The translations under genes and the position numbers were made by a program. From positions 28,224-92,223 of the forward strand of contig CAIZWN010000020.1 in assembly GCA_903936705.1 (NCBI GenBank): DNA of 64,000 bases, given 5' to 3'. Under the pieces are notes generated by a model. It saw only the letters and a program-made list of their open reading frames with translations. It was not told the origin of the DNA and did no database searches. The DNA comes from an uncultured Myxococcales bacterium (GTDB lineage Bacteria > Myxococcota_A > UBA9042 > DTJE01). Shown here in pieces: positions 1 through 7,830 of this stretch (within the stretch, counting starts at the first letter, position 1; the number at the start of each line of letters is the position of its first letter).

Positions 1-1714
1 GCAGGCGCTGGCCGGGGTAAAACTGCGTGGGCTTCTGGGACGCCTGACTCGCAACCGTGTCGGCGCCTGGGGTGCCGGGGGATTCCTGGGCCTGCTGGTC
101 CATTCAGGCCCCGGCATCGTGATGGTCGTGGGCTTCGTGGACGCGGGCTTGCTGACGCTGACGGCCGCCATGCCGCTGGTGCTGGGCATCAACCTGGGCA
201 CCACGCTTTCGATGCAGGTCTTTGCATTCTCGATCGGCCCTTTGTGCCACGTCGCGATCGCCGTGGGGCTGTTGCTGATGCTGGCTGGCCGCCGCGAATC
301 CATACGGAACATCGGTTCGATGCTTGTAGGTTTCGGCCTGCTGTTTCTGGGCATGGAGACCATGTCCAAGGCGATAGTCCCGCTGAAGGATGCCGGCGTC
401 TTCACGAGTTTCCTGGCCCAGGCAGACGGAACGACGTTCATTGGAACGCTGACCGGCCTCATGTTCGCCGCGGCAATCACCGCCATAATCCAGTCCAGCG
501 GCGCCACCATCGGAATGCTGTTCGCCCTTGCCAGCGCTGGCGTGTTCACGGACATCACGCAAGCATTCCCTCTGGTTCTGGGTGCCCACATTGGAACCTG
601 CGTGACCGGTCTGTTCGGCAGCCTAGGCACCCACATCGAAGCCCGCCGCACAGCCGTGGCACATCTTCTGTTCAACATCATCGGGGCGCTGCTTGCCGCG
701 GCGATGACGCCCGTCTACGTCGAGATGCTTCACTGGATCGGCGGGGACCTCGTGCGTCAGATCGCGAATGCCCACACGCTGGTCCAGTTGATCAGCGGCT
801 TGCTGATGCTGCCCCTGACGGGACCCTACGCGCGCCTGGTCCGCTGGGTCACGCCCAGCCGTTCGGGTCCCGCGCCCCGCAGCTTCCTGGACGAGAGGTA
901 CCTCGACACTCCCGAGATGGCAATAGTTGCGGTTATGCAGGAAACGCGACGCATGACCGCCCTTGCCCGCAAGATGTTCCGGCAGGCCATGGGCGCTCTG
1001 GTCGAACGGACTCCAGAGACTTCCGCGATAGTCTCGCGGGAAGAGGCGTCGGTGGACCTTCTGAAGGATGCGATCAACGACTACCTGCTGCTGGTGGGCC
1101 GTCGACGACTGTCGCGACGTCAGGCAATACTGTTGCAGTACCTTCAGCGCACCGTGGTTGATATCGAACGGATCGGCGACCATGCCGAGTCGCTGTTTGA
1201 AGTCCTGTCCGAGAAGGAGGATCGCCACATCTGGTTCGACGACGAAAGCATGCACCTCCTGGTCCAGCAATACCGTCGTGTCGATGAGATCCTGGCTCTG
1301 GTGGTGGACAGCCTGGACCCGGCGCGATCCGAATTCGGAGAATGCGCCCGGAAGGTGATTGAGGCACGCGAGGCCTACCAGACGCAAAGCCTGCGAACGC
1401 GCGACATGTACCAGGATCATGTCCTTTCAAGGCGGGCTGATGCAATCAGTGGGATCCTTTATTCCAACATCCTGAACATCATGGACCGCATAGTTCACCA
1501 TTCTCGCAACATTGCCCGTGTCGAGAACGAGCCTCTGTTTCGCCTGAAACTGTACAAGATCGAGCGCCGCTCAGGCCGTGAGCGCCGCCCCGCCCAACCG
1601 ATCGGCAAGGGTATTCGGGTGGATCCCAGCCTGTTCGCCACCGACGACATCGACCTGGAGATCCGCCTGGCCGGCCAGGTTCAGCTGAAGCCGCCCGAGA
1701 AACCCAGGTCCTGA
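1..1714 (+). CDS. Na/Pi cotransporter family protein with C-terminal PhoU domain (5'-truncated by window edge)
   Basis: The open frame runs in from the window edge (first full codon at base 2), so the N-terminus is missing; the GTG at 119 is internal. About 570 residues are visible. The membrane part has the inverted-repeat organisation of NptA/PNaS transporters: the second repeat keeps the QSSGAT motif (around 490-510) followed by LGAHIGTC, and the first repeat has LGINLGTT. The C-terminal third is a PhoU-like helical domain with the DIERIGDHAE signature near 1160-1190. Family knowledge: these inner-membrane proteins import phosphate with sodium, or in bacteria balance phosphate by efflux. 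Oddity: where the first repeat normally carries QSSSA, this protein reads VHSGPG. The downstream porin and PHP-domain gene may also serve phosphate use (inference). Confidence 0.9.
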   Translation, partial: QALAGVKLRGLLGRLTRNRVGAWGAGGFLGLLVHSGPGIVMVVGFVDAGLLTLTAAMPLVLGINLGTTLSMQVFAFSIGPLCHVAIAVGLLLMLAGRRESIRNIGSMLVGFGLLFLGMETMSKAIVPLKDAGVFTSFLAQADGTTFIGTLTGLMFAAAITAIIQSSGATIGMLFALASAGVFTDITQAFPLVLGAHIGTCVTGLFGSLGTHIEARRTAVAHLLFNIIGALLAAAMTPVYVEMLHWIGGDLVRQIANAHTLVQLISGLLMLPLTGPYARLVRWVTPSRSGPAPRSFLDERYLDTPEMAIVAVMQETRRMTALARKMFRQAMGALVERTPETSAIVSREEASVDLLKDAINDYLLLVGRRRLSRRQAILLQYLQRTVVDIERIGDHAESLFEVLSEKEDRHIWFDDESMHLLVQQYRRVDEILALVVDSLDPARSEFGECARKVIEAREAYQTQSLRTRDMYQDHVLSRRADAISGILYSNILNIMDRIVHHSRNIARVENEPLFRLKLYKIERRSGRERRPAQPIGKGIRVDPSLFATDDIDLEIRLAGQVQLKPPEKPRS

Positions 1715-1863
1715 AAACCGGCTTGGTTCGCAGGCTTGGAAGTCACCCCGAGCCACCGTCGGCCATCGATCGAATACATCTCCAATGCGCTAATGACGCG
1801 CTGCGTCTTCCGCGTTACAATTCCTGGCGACTGCCCGTGGCTCACCCTGGATCCGGAGGCTTC

Positions 1864-4227
1864 ATGGACGTTATCGAGATCCTCGCACGCATCGGCCGAC
1901 GTGTAATCGTTCGGCTGGACCAGTCTCGCCTGCCCTCCCTGGACGGCACACTTGACCTTCCCGGCCTGTCGGGCCCGGTCGAGGTTGTCAGGGACCGTTG
2001 GGGCGTACCGCACATATATTCGGAGAACCGTAACGACCTCTTCCTGGCGCAAGGCTATGTGCACGCGCAGGACCGCCTGGCCCAGATGGAACTGGGACGC
2101 CGCTTCGGCCTTGGTCGCCTGTCGGAACTGTTCGGTCCTGGCGCCCTTGTCGCAGACAGGGCATCGCGGGTACTTGGATTCGCGCGTCTGGCCAGCCTGG
2201 ACCGGCAACTCGTTTCGCCAGACATGCTGGACGGGATGCAGTCCTACTGTAAGGGTGTCAACGCCTTCTTGAATGACGCCGCCTTCAAGGCACCCGTTGA
2301 ACTCTTCCTGGCACGCTGGCACCCCGAACCTTGGACACCGCACGACTGCCTTGCCTGGGCTAGGGTCATGTACTGGCAATTGTGTCGAGGCTGGTCGAAC
2401 GAAGTCGTCAGGGCCATGCTGGTCGAGGCCGTGGGGCCCGAAGCCGCCGCTGAACTGGAGATCGGCCCGATCCCCGGGGAGATTCCGACCCTCCCCGACG
2501 GCATCGAGGTCCGCAAGGTTGACCCGTCCCGGCTGGTGCCAGGCTCCGGCCTAGCCGCCGCTCGCGGAATGGGCAGCAACGCATGGGCACTGTCGCCCGA
2601 ACGGACGACCACCGGCGGGGCAATCGTCGCGAACGACATGCACATGCCCCTGATGCAACCCTCCTTCTGGTACGAAAACCACCTAGTGGGAGGAGGCCTG
2701 GATGTCACTGGCGTATCCCTGCCGGGAATCCCCCTGGTGCTTGTGGGCCACAACGCCCGAATCGCCTGGGGAATGACCCTCGCCCACACGGATGCCGAGG
2801 ACACTTTCGTCGAGCGGTTCGACCCTGCGGACCCTCACCGCTACGAGATCCCAGGCGGCTGGGCCCAAGCCGACGTGCTGCGCGAGGAGATCCGCGTCCG
2901 TGGACGCCTGAAACCCCATGTAGAGGAGGTCGTGACAACCCGCCACGGCCCGATCATCTCGGACCTCTTCGGCGCCATCCACCAGCGACTGGCCCTGCAA
3001 TCCACAGCATTGACCCCATGTGAAGCGGCGCGAGGCTTCCTGTTGCTGAACACCGCGACCGGATGGGACGACTTCGTCGAGGCAATGCGCTGCATCACGA
3101 CGCCTCCGCTGAATATCGTGTACGGGGACGTGGACGGCAACATCGGCTACTGGAACGCCGGAACATTGCCCGTGCGTTCGTCCGGACTGGGCGATTTGCC
3201 TTCACCTGGCTGGACAGGCCAAGGAGACTGGGTCGGAACCATCCCGTTCGACGAGATGCCCCACGCCCTGAACCCTGCTCGCGGGTACGTCGTGTCGTGC
3301 AACCACAGCCTGGTACCTGAAGGCTACCCGCATTTCCTGGGGCGTACGTTCATCAGCGGGGCCCGCGCCCGCCGCGTGCACCAGTTCATCGAGGAACGCG
3401 GGCGCCTTGGGATCCAGGACTGCCGCCTGCTGCAAGCCGACGTAACCAGCCTGCCGGCCCAGGAGTTCGTGCGATGCCTGGACGGTCTGCCAGACGGCTC
3501 CGACCCGGACGTGCGCCTTGCACTGGAACTCCTGAGGGCATGGGACGGACGCCTGACCGAGGGATCTGCTGCAGCGGCTGTCTACGAGGCAACACGCCAC
3601 TGCACCATGCGACTCCTCATCGAGCCGGCCCTCGGCCAGGACCTGGCTTCGCGTGTGATGGGACTTGGCTTCGACCCGGCCGTAAACCTGACCAATGAGT
3701 TCTATGGATTCGACATCCACGTACTCTTGCGACTGCTGGGCGATCCGGACTCGTCCTGGATCCGGAAGGCTGGCGGAAGGGAAGCCGTGCTGCGGGCAGG
3801 CATGAAAGCGGCTGTAGGAAAGCTGCGCGACCGGCTGGGACATGACCCTTCGGCCTGGCGATGGGGCGATCTGCACGGGGCCACATTTACCCATATGCTG
3901 GGGGATCAGGCACCTTTGGATCGTCTGCTGAACATCGGACCGGTACCTGTGGGAGGCGATTCAGATACACCGAACCAGACAGCCATGATGCCCGACCGAC
4001 CTTATGGCACACGAGCGTGGGCGCCTACGTTCCGCCAGATCATCGATCTGGCCGATCTGTCGCGCTCGCTGGTTATTCACGCCCCGGGACAGTCGGGTCA
4101 TTTTGCCAGCCCCCATTTTTCCGACCTGCTTGAGACGTGGCGCCGCTGCGAACATCATCCCATGCTGTGGACGCGGCAGCAGGTGGACGCCGATTCGATC
4201 CATACACTGTGGCTGAAGCCGGTCTGA
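1864..4227 (+). CDS. penicillin acylase family protein (Ntn hydrolase)
   Basis: A 787-residue protein of the penicillin/acyl-homoserine-lactone acylase family (peptidase S45). These precursors self-cleave into alpha and beta chains, and the new N-terminal Ser of the beta chain attacks an amide. Visible marks: the alpha-chain start VVRDRWGVPHIYSEN, the FAQGYVHAQDR-type segment (here FLAQGYVHAQDR), and the cleavage site GMGSNAW with Ser238 as predicted nucleophile, followed by NDMHMPL and the beta-chain segment GHNARIAWGMT. The ATG at 1864 was chosen because a GGAGG lies just upstream; the frame is open to 1723 but that part does not look like protein. No signal peptide is visible, although most relatives are periplasmic, so location is uncertain. 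Substrate cannot be told from sequence: beta-lactam side chains, acyl-homoserine lactones or other N-acyl amides are all possible. Confidence 0.9.
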   Translation: MDVIEILARIGRRVIVRLDQSRLPSLDGTLDLPGLSGPVEVVRDRWGVPHIYSENRNDLFLAQGYVHAQDRLAQMELGRRFGLGRLSELFGPGALVADRASRVLGFARLASLDRQLVSPDMLDGMQSYCKGVNAFLNDAAFKAPVELFLARWHPEPWTPHDCLAWARVMYWQLCRGWSNEVVRAMLVEAVGPEAAAELEIGPIPGEIPTLPDGIEVRKVDPSRLVPGSGLAAARGMGSNAWALSPERTTTGGAIVANDMHMPLMQPSFWYENHLVGGGLDVTGVSLPGIPLVLVGHNARIAWGMTLAHTDAEDTFVERFDPADPHRYEIPGGWAQADVLREEIRVRGRLKPHVEEVVTTRHGPIISDLFGAIHQRLALQSTALTPCEAARGFLLLNTATGWDDFVEAMRCITTPPLNIVYGDVDGNIGYWNAGTLPVRSSGLGDLPSPGWTGQGDWVGTIPFDEMPHALNPARGYVVSCNHSLVPEGYPHFLGRTFISGARARRVHQFIEERGRLGIQDCRLLQADVTSLPAQEFVRCLDGLPDGSDPDVRLALELLRAWDGRLTEGSAAAAVYEATRHCTMRLLIEPALGQDLASRVMGLGFDPAVNLTNEFYGFDIHVLLRLLGDPDSSWIRKAGGREAVLRAGMKAAVGKLRDRLGHDPSAWRWGDLHGATFTHMLGDQAPLDRLLNIGPVPVGGDSDTPNQTAMMPDRPYGTRAWAPTFRQIIDLADLSRSLVIHAPGQSGHFASPHFSDLLETWRRCEHHPMLWTRQQVDADSIHTLWLKPV

Positions 4228-4241
4228 TCAGACGCGTGAAA

Positions 4242-5372
4242 TCAGTGCCGCGGCGGCGTCACGGCTGGCCTGGCAGGTGCCGGACTGGGCGCTATCCCCT
4301 TGGGCTTGCCCATCTTGGCAATCGACGCGGCAGGATCGCTGACAAGGTATGGAATGGCCATTCGAGGCTGATCCTTCCGGTCCGTCAACACGTAGACCAA
4401 CCCGCTGGATGTCTTGGGTGCCTTCCGCAGAACGATCCGGACAAGCCAGCCCTGTCCCTGCGGAGCCACCGTCCCGGCCAAAGCCCCGGCTGGGTCTTCG
4501 ACCTTCAACAGGCTGAACGGCTTCCCGGACGCGGACGAGACTCGCATCGTGATCTCGGGGAACGGCAGCCCCTTCTCGAATGGCGACAGAACAGCAGTCG
4601 GCGGCATGACGTCGAGGTCTCCACCAACCTTTGCCCGTACCTGCAGGGTCAATTCAGGGGCCTCCGGCACGCCGGTCGCAACAGTCACTCTGCCGCTGAC
4701 CTGGGCCGGAATGGGGCCTGCCGTCAAAGTCACCGCAATGGCATCAGATCCGCCGTCCTTGACCAGTTCGGCCTTCAGCAGCAAGGGATCCGACACTTTC
4801 AGGCCCGACAGATGCAGCGAACCTGGTTTCATCGCCTCGATACGCACCTTTTCGGTACGCACGGTCCCTTCGGGTATCCGACCAAAATCCAGGAAAGGCT
4901 TCTCGAATCCGACCAGCACGTCGATGCGCCCCTTCATCGTCAGGGTAAGCTTCGGACTGGTCGCGGAGTCCGTTGTGACATCGACGGTCTTGGTCAATGC
5001 CCCACGGCGGCCCTTCGTGTGAATCTTGACCTCGATCTGTCCTTCCCCACCCGGGGGAAGCTCGGCCGCCGAGACGACGGCCGCTGTGCAGCCTCAACCA
5101 CCCCTCGCATTCAGGATTCTCAGAACCCCGTCCCCGACATTCTTCACCACGAAGGTATGGGAAACCTCCTGGCCCTCCATCACGGCACCCCAGTCATGCT
5201 CGGGCGTGGAGCATGCGATCACCCCGTTTCCCTTTGCCGCCGCAGCGCCCACAACATCGACTGCGACCACAACCCCGGCGCCTGTATCCGAACCAACCAC
5301 GCCGCCCGTGCAAGCAGCAACGGCCAGCAAGGCCGCCGCCCAGATTCCCGACGTCCACCCATGAACCTTCAT
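4242..5372 (-). CDS. DUF1573 lipoprotein with in-frame TGA at a conserved Cys: candidate selenoprotein
   Basis: Read through one TGA (5096-5094), this is a single 376-residue frame; without readthrough it breaks into 4242-4997 and 5094-5372, which are in the same phase. The ATG at 5372 follows a GGAGG. Residues 1-20 are a lipoprotein signal ending LLAVAAC. The DUF1573 domain follows: DWGAVMEGQEVSHTF, VKNVGDGVLRIL, then GG-(TGA)-GCTAAV. In the family this position is the first Cys of a conserved CGCT motif, so the stop at codon 93 replaces a Cys exactly, and homology continues on both sides (ELPPGGEGQIEVKIHTKGRRG). A SECIS-like hairpin starts 10 bases after the TGA. The C-terminal two thirds look like further Ig-like beta domains. 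Reading as selenocysteine is inference; a recent nonsense mutation or base error is the alternative. It is the last of three leftward genes (6423 to 4242). Confidence 0.75.
5063..5083 (-). promoter_or_regulatory. SECIS-like hairpin just downstream of the in-frame TGA
   Basis: On the minus strand the bases after the TGA contain CGGCCG (5083-5078), a nine-base loop TCGTCTCGG (5077-5069) and CGGCCG again (5068-5063), giving a perfect 6-bp stem. GCT (5092-5090) can also pair with AGC (5062-5060) across a 5' bulge. The apical GUCU lies at positions 22-25 counted from the U of UGA. In the E. coli fdhF SECIS the GGUCU loop lies at 22-26, so both the offset and the essential GU are met. No folding energy was computed. 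Confidence 0.55.
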
Positions 5373-5521
5373 GTGAACCTCCACAACAGGGAACGAACCT
5401 CGTCCCTGATCGGTATCAGGCTGCAACGATAACGATGCAGGCTTTCAGGCGCAAGATCACCGGCAGCTTCCGTCCGTTCGCACACGCAAATCCTGAAGTT
5501 AACTGGCAGCTTCCACGCGGA

Positions 5522-6193
5522 TCAGGTTCGCGACCCCATCGTGCGTCGCCACTGGACCACCGGCCACCCTCGGCGCCACGCGGTCCAACGAAGGCGAGGG
5601 TCCGGATTCACAGCGACCGGCCGCCCGACAGCCTCCAGCAGAGGCTGATCCGACGTGCTGTCGCTGTAGAAAGCGCATGCATCAAGGCCAATGCCAGCCT
5701 TCGCAGCATAAGCCTCGGCCAACGTTCGCTTGTTCACGCCATAAGGAATCGGCCTATCCCAGTCATCGATGAACCTGCCATCGCGAACGTGCTGGCGAAA
5801 GGCCACAACCCCGTCGATCGGCGCAACCTGGGAAAACCGCTCCAGCAGCCATGCCGAGGATGCTGACAGCAGGACCACGGCCTCACCCGCGGCGCGATGC
5901 GCCTGCATGCACGCAATGCCGTCGACATGAATGTGCGGCTTCACGCAATCCCGAAACGCCTCGTCCAGGATCGCGCAACAGCCGTCGAACGATGTTCCGA
6001 CAAACGGCCGAACACCCATCGCGTAAACCCGTTCATAGTCCAGAATACCCAGGTGATGTCGAAGATGGGCCACTGCGATTCGCACCATGTCCCGCCGTGT
6101 CAGGATGCCCTCCCGACGAAGAATTCCGGTGCAATGAAAAGCAGTCGAACCCTGTACCAGAGTGTGATCAACGTCGAAGAACGCAATGCCCAT
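5522..6193 (-). CDS. HAD family hydrolase, subfamily IB (PSPase-like phosphatase)
   Basis: A 223-residue haloacid-dehalogenase-fold protein. Motif I is FFDVDHTL (Asp7 nucleophile, Asp9 acid/base), motif II is LLSASS, and the C-terminal acidic motif is YSDSTSDQPLLEAVG, followed by VNPDPRLR as in the HAD-IB group of SerB-like phosphatases. The ATG at 6193 overlaps the stop of the upstream lipoprotein gene (TGATG), so it was chosen over in-frame codons further upstream inside that gene, and translational coupling is likely. The phosphorylated substrate is unknown; phosphoserine-, phospholipid- and sugar-phosphate-active relatives share these motifs. A gap of about 150 bases separates it from the DUF1573 gene. 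Confidence 0.85.
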   Translation of the reverse strand: MGIAFFDVDHTLVQGSTAFHCTGILRREGILTRRDMVRIAVAHLRHHLGILDYERVYAMGVRPFVGTSFDGCCAILDEAFRDCVKPHIHVDGIACMQAHRAAGEAVVLLSASSAWLLERFSQVAPIDGVVAFRQHVRDGRFIDDWDRPIPYGVNKRTLAEAYAAKAGIGLDACAFYSDSTSDQPLLEAVGRPVAVNPDPRLRWTAWRRGWPVVQWRRTMGSRT

Positions 6194-6423
6194 CACTTCG
6201 TCTCGGACTCGGGCGCGTAGGTCTTGTACATCGCCCCGCACGCGGTGATTTCCGCCTCGGTGTTCGCGCGACGAGCAGCAGCGCGAGCCGTCCGACAATC
6301 CTCATCGCTGGTTCCCTCGGTCCGACAAGTCAATTCTGCAAGACGATGACAATTGTTCTTGGCACAACCCACCAGGCCGGCCGATGCCAGCGCCAACACC
6401 ACGCACAGGCTGGCACCTCGCAT
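6193..6423 (-). CDS. small lipoprotein, hypothetical
   Basis: A 76-residue protein starting at an ATG preceded by GGGAGGAGGG. Residues 1-22 form a lipoprotein signal peptide ending GLVGC. The mature part is short and has four more Cys (in NNCHRLAEL, TCRTEG, DEDCRTAR and TACGAMY), suggesting two disulphides and an all-helical fold. It is first in the leftward group and its stop codon overlaps the HAD start. No family was recognised; the Cys spacing resembles small periplasmic helical hairpins. Function unknown. Confidence 0.7.
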   Translation of the reverse strand: MRGASLCVVLALASAGLVGCAKNNCHRLAELTCRTEGTSDEDCRTARAAARRANTEAEITACGAMYKTYAPESETK

Positions 6424-6600
6424 GCTTTTCCCTCCTCCCCGCCGGACTGCGGCGCGTGTCCCTGGCATAACCTATCCGAACGCGATGGTCCCCCGGAACT
6501 ACAGTCCATGTCAACGTCGGTTGAACCAACAAAAGGATCCGGCCAATTCCGGGAACAAACGCGCCTTGCCCTTCAATCGCGTTCTTTTATTCAAACAGGG

Positions 6601-6628
6601 TTGACTAGCGCACCGACCACAATAGGAT
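6601..6628 (+). promoter_or_regulatory. putative sigma70-type promoter of the porin gene
   Basis: TTGACT (6601-6606) and TAGGAT (6623-6628) are separated by 16 bases and lie 30 bases upstream of the porin ATG, which has its own GGGAGGAA ribosome binding site. Match by eye only; no Pho box was seen. Confidence 0.4.
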
Positions 6629-6658
6629 CAGCGCACTCGGTTTCCCTGGGAGGAATCC

Positions 6659-7813
6659 ATGGCTACCCGTATTTCGCGCTGGCTCCTGGTGACTGCCGCC
6701 TTGTTCGCGACCTCTACTGCCACTGCTGATGAAGCCTGGCGCAAGGATTTCCTTGCAACCCTGGAAAAGGGACCGGCCAGGCTCGAAGTCGGGGCATTCG
6801 ACTTGTCCCTGCACGCCCGCATCAACTTATGGGGCGGCTGGGTGGCCGACGATTCCCTGCTGGACCAGGGCGACCCGATGCAGAAGTCCGGGTTCCGCCT
6901 GCGCCGGACCAGGTTTGGCGTCGATGGCCACATATTGAAGACCGTGACCTACGAAGTCGAGATGGACATCTTCGACAGCGAAAAGCAGGGGGGCCCCCTG
7001 TACTCGGCATGGATCGACTGGACGCCTTCGCGCTGGTTCGGTCTGAAAATGGGACTGCAGAAGTTCCCGTTCGTCAGGACGGAAATGAACTCCTCGGCCG
7101 GCACCGCACACCTGGACAGGGCCATCGGGGTCAAGGCAATGGCACCCGGCGAAACGCTCGGCCTGACGGTTCACAGCCAGTTGTGGAAGGACCACCTGAC
7201 GCTTACCCTGGGCCTGTTCAACGGCATCCAGCGGAAGGCCTCATTCTTCCAGGGCTACGAGGGCACAGGGGTCACGCTGGGCAACCGGTTTGAACGCCTT
7301 GCCTACGTTGGCCGTGTCGACATCGAGCCTTTGGCGCCACTGGGTCGCGGCGAACCCGATCTGGACGGTGGTTCAATCCGCCTGGGCGTCGGCGGCAGCG
7401 GCATGTACTCGGACGGCAAGACCGACAAGATCTACGGCGCATCCGGATACGTGCACCTGAAGGCGTACGGTCTTCACTTCCTGGGCGAGGCCACATGGGA
7501 CCACGCGCAGCCGCAGGATCGCCCGACGACGACCGCGACTACGCCGACCGAGATCGATCGCCTGACCGCCCAGGGCACGGTTGGATACGTGGCAAAAGCT
7601 GTAAACACCGGCCTTGCAGTCCGCGGCGAGTACATCAACGACAACCTGGCGCTTTCGAACGAGGGCGATCAGGTCGTCGTGGCCGTGTCGCTGACCTACT
7701 ATGCGCTGGAACATTTCCTGAAGGCGACGTTCGAGTACCAGACGCGGATCGAGTTGCACGGGATGAAACTGAAGAACGACGCGGCCATTGTGGGCGTCCA
7801 GCTGGGCTTTTGA
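6659..7813 (+). CDS. phosphate-selective porin O/P-like outer-membrane protein
   Basis: A 384-residue beta-barrel protein with a clear Sec signal peptide (LLVTAALFATSTATA, cleavage near residue 23). FRLRRTRFGVDGHI and YEVEMDIFDSE are typical of the OprO/OprP family. The alternating polar/hydrophobic strands continue to a C-terminal VGVQLGF ending in Phe, the outer-membrane insertion signal. Family knowledge: trimeric porins, some selective for phosphate or polyphosphate, others with other anion preferences. GGGAGGAA precedes the ATG. It sits 17 bases upstream of the PHP-domain lipoprotein gene, so the two are probably co-transcribed, which suggests uptake of a substrate or product of that enzyme (inference). 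Confidence 0.85.
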   Translation: MATRISRWLLVTAALFATSTATADEAWRKDFLATLEKGPARLEVGAFDLSLHARINLWGGWVADDSLLDQGDPMQKSGFRLRRTRFGVDGHILKTVTYEVEMDIFDSEKQGGPLYSAWIDWTPSRWFGLKMGLQKFPFVRTEMNSSAGTAHLDRAIGVKAMAPGETLGLTVHSQLWKDHLTLTLGLFNGIQRKASFFQGYEGTGVTLGNRFERLAYVGRVDIEPLAPLGRGEPDLDGGSIRLGVGGSGMYSDGKTDKIYGASGYVHLKAYGLHFLGEATWDHAQPQDRPTTTATTPTEIDRLTAQGTVGYVAKAVNTGLAVRGEYINDNLALSNEGDQVVVAVSLTYYALEHFLKATFEYQTRIELHGMKLKNDAAIVGVQLGF

Positions 7814-7830
7814 TAGCCCGGGAGGCTGCC

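Noticed and set aside
5094..5096. Treating the DUF1573 gene as two separate genes or a simple pseudogene
   Set aside because: Both parts are in one phase, no ribosome binding site precedes 4997, and the only lesion is TGA at a conserved Cys with a SECIS-like hairpin after it. A sequencing error stays possible.
7495..7830. N-terminal extension of the PHP lipoprotein
   Set aside because: It overlaps the porin gene in another frame; the ATG at 7831 has a good site and begins a lipoprotein signal.
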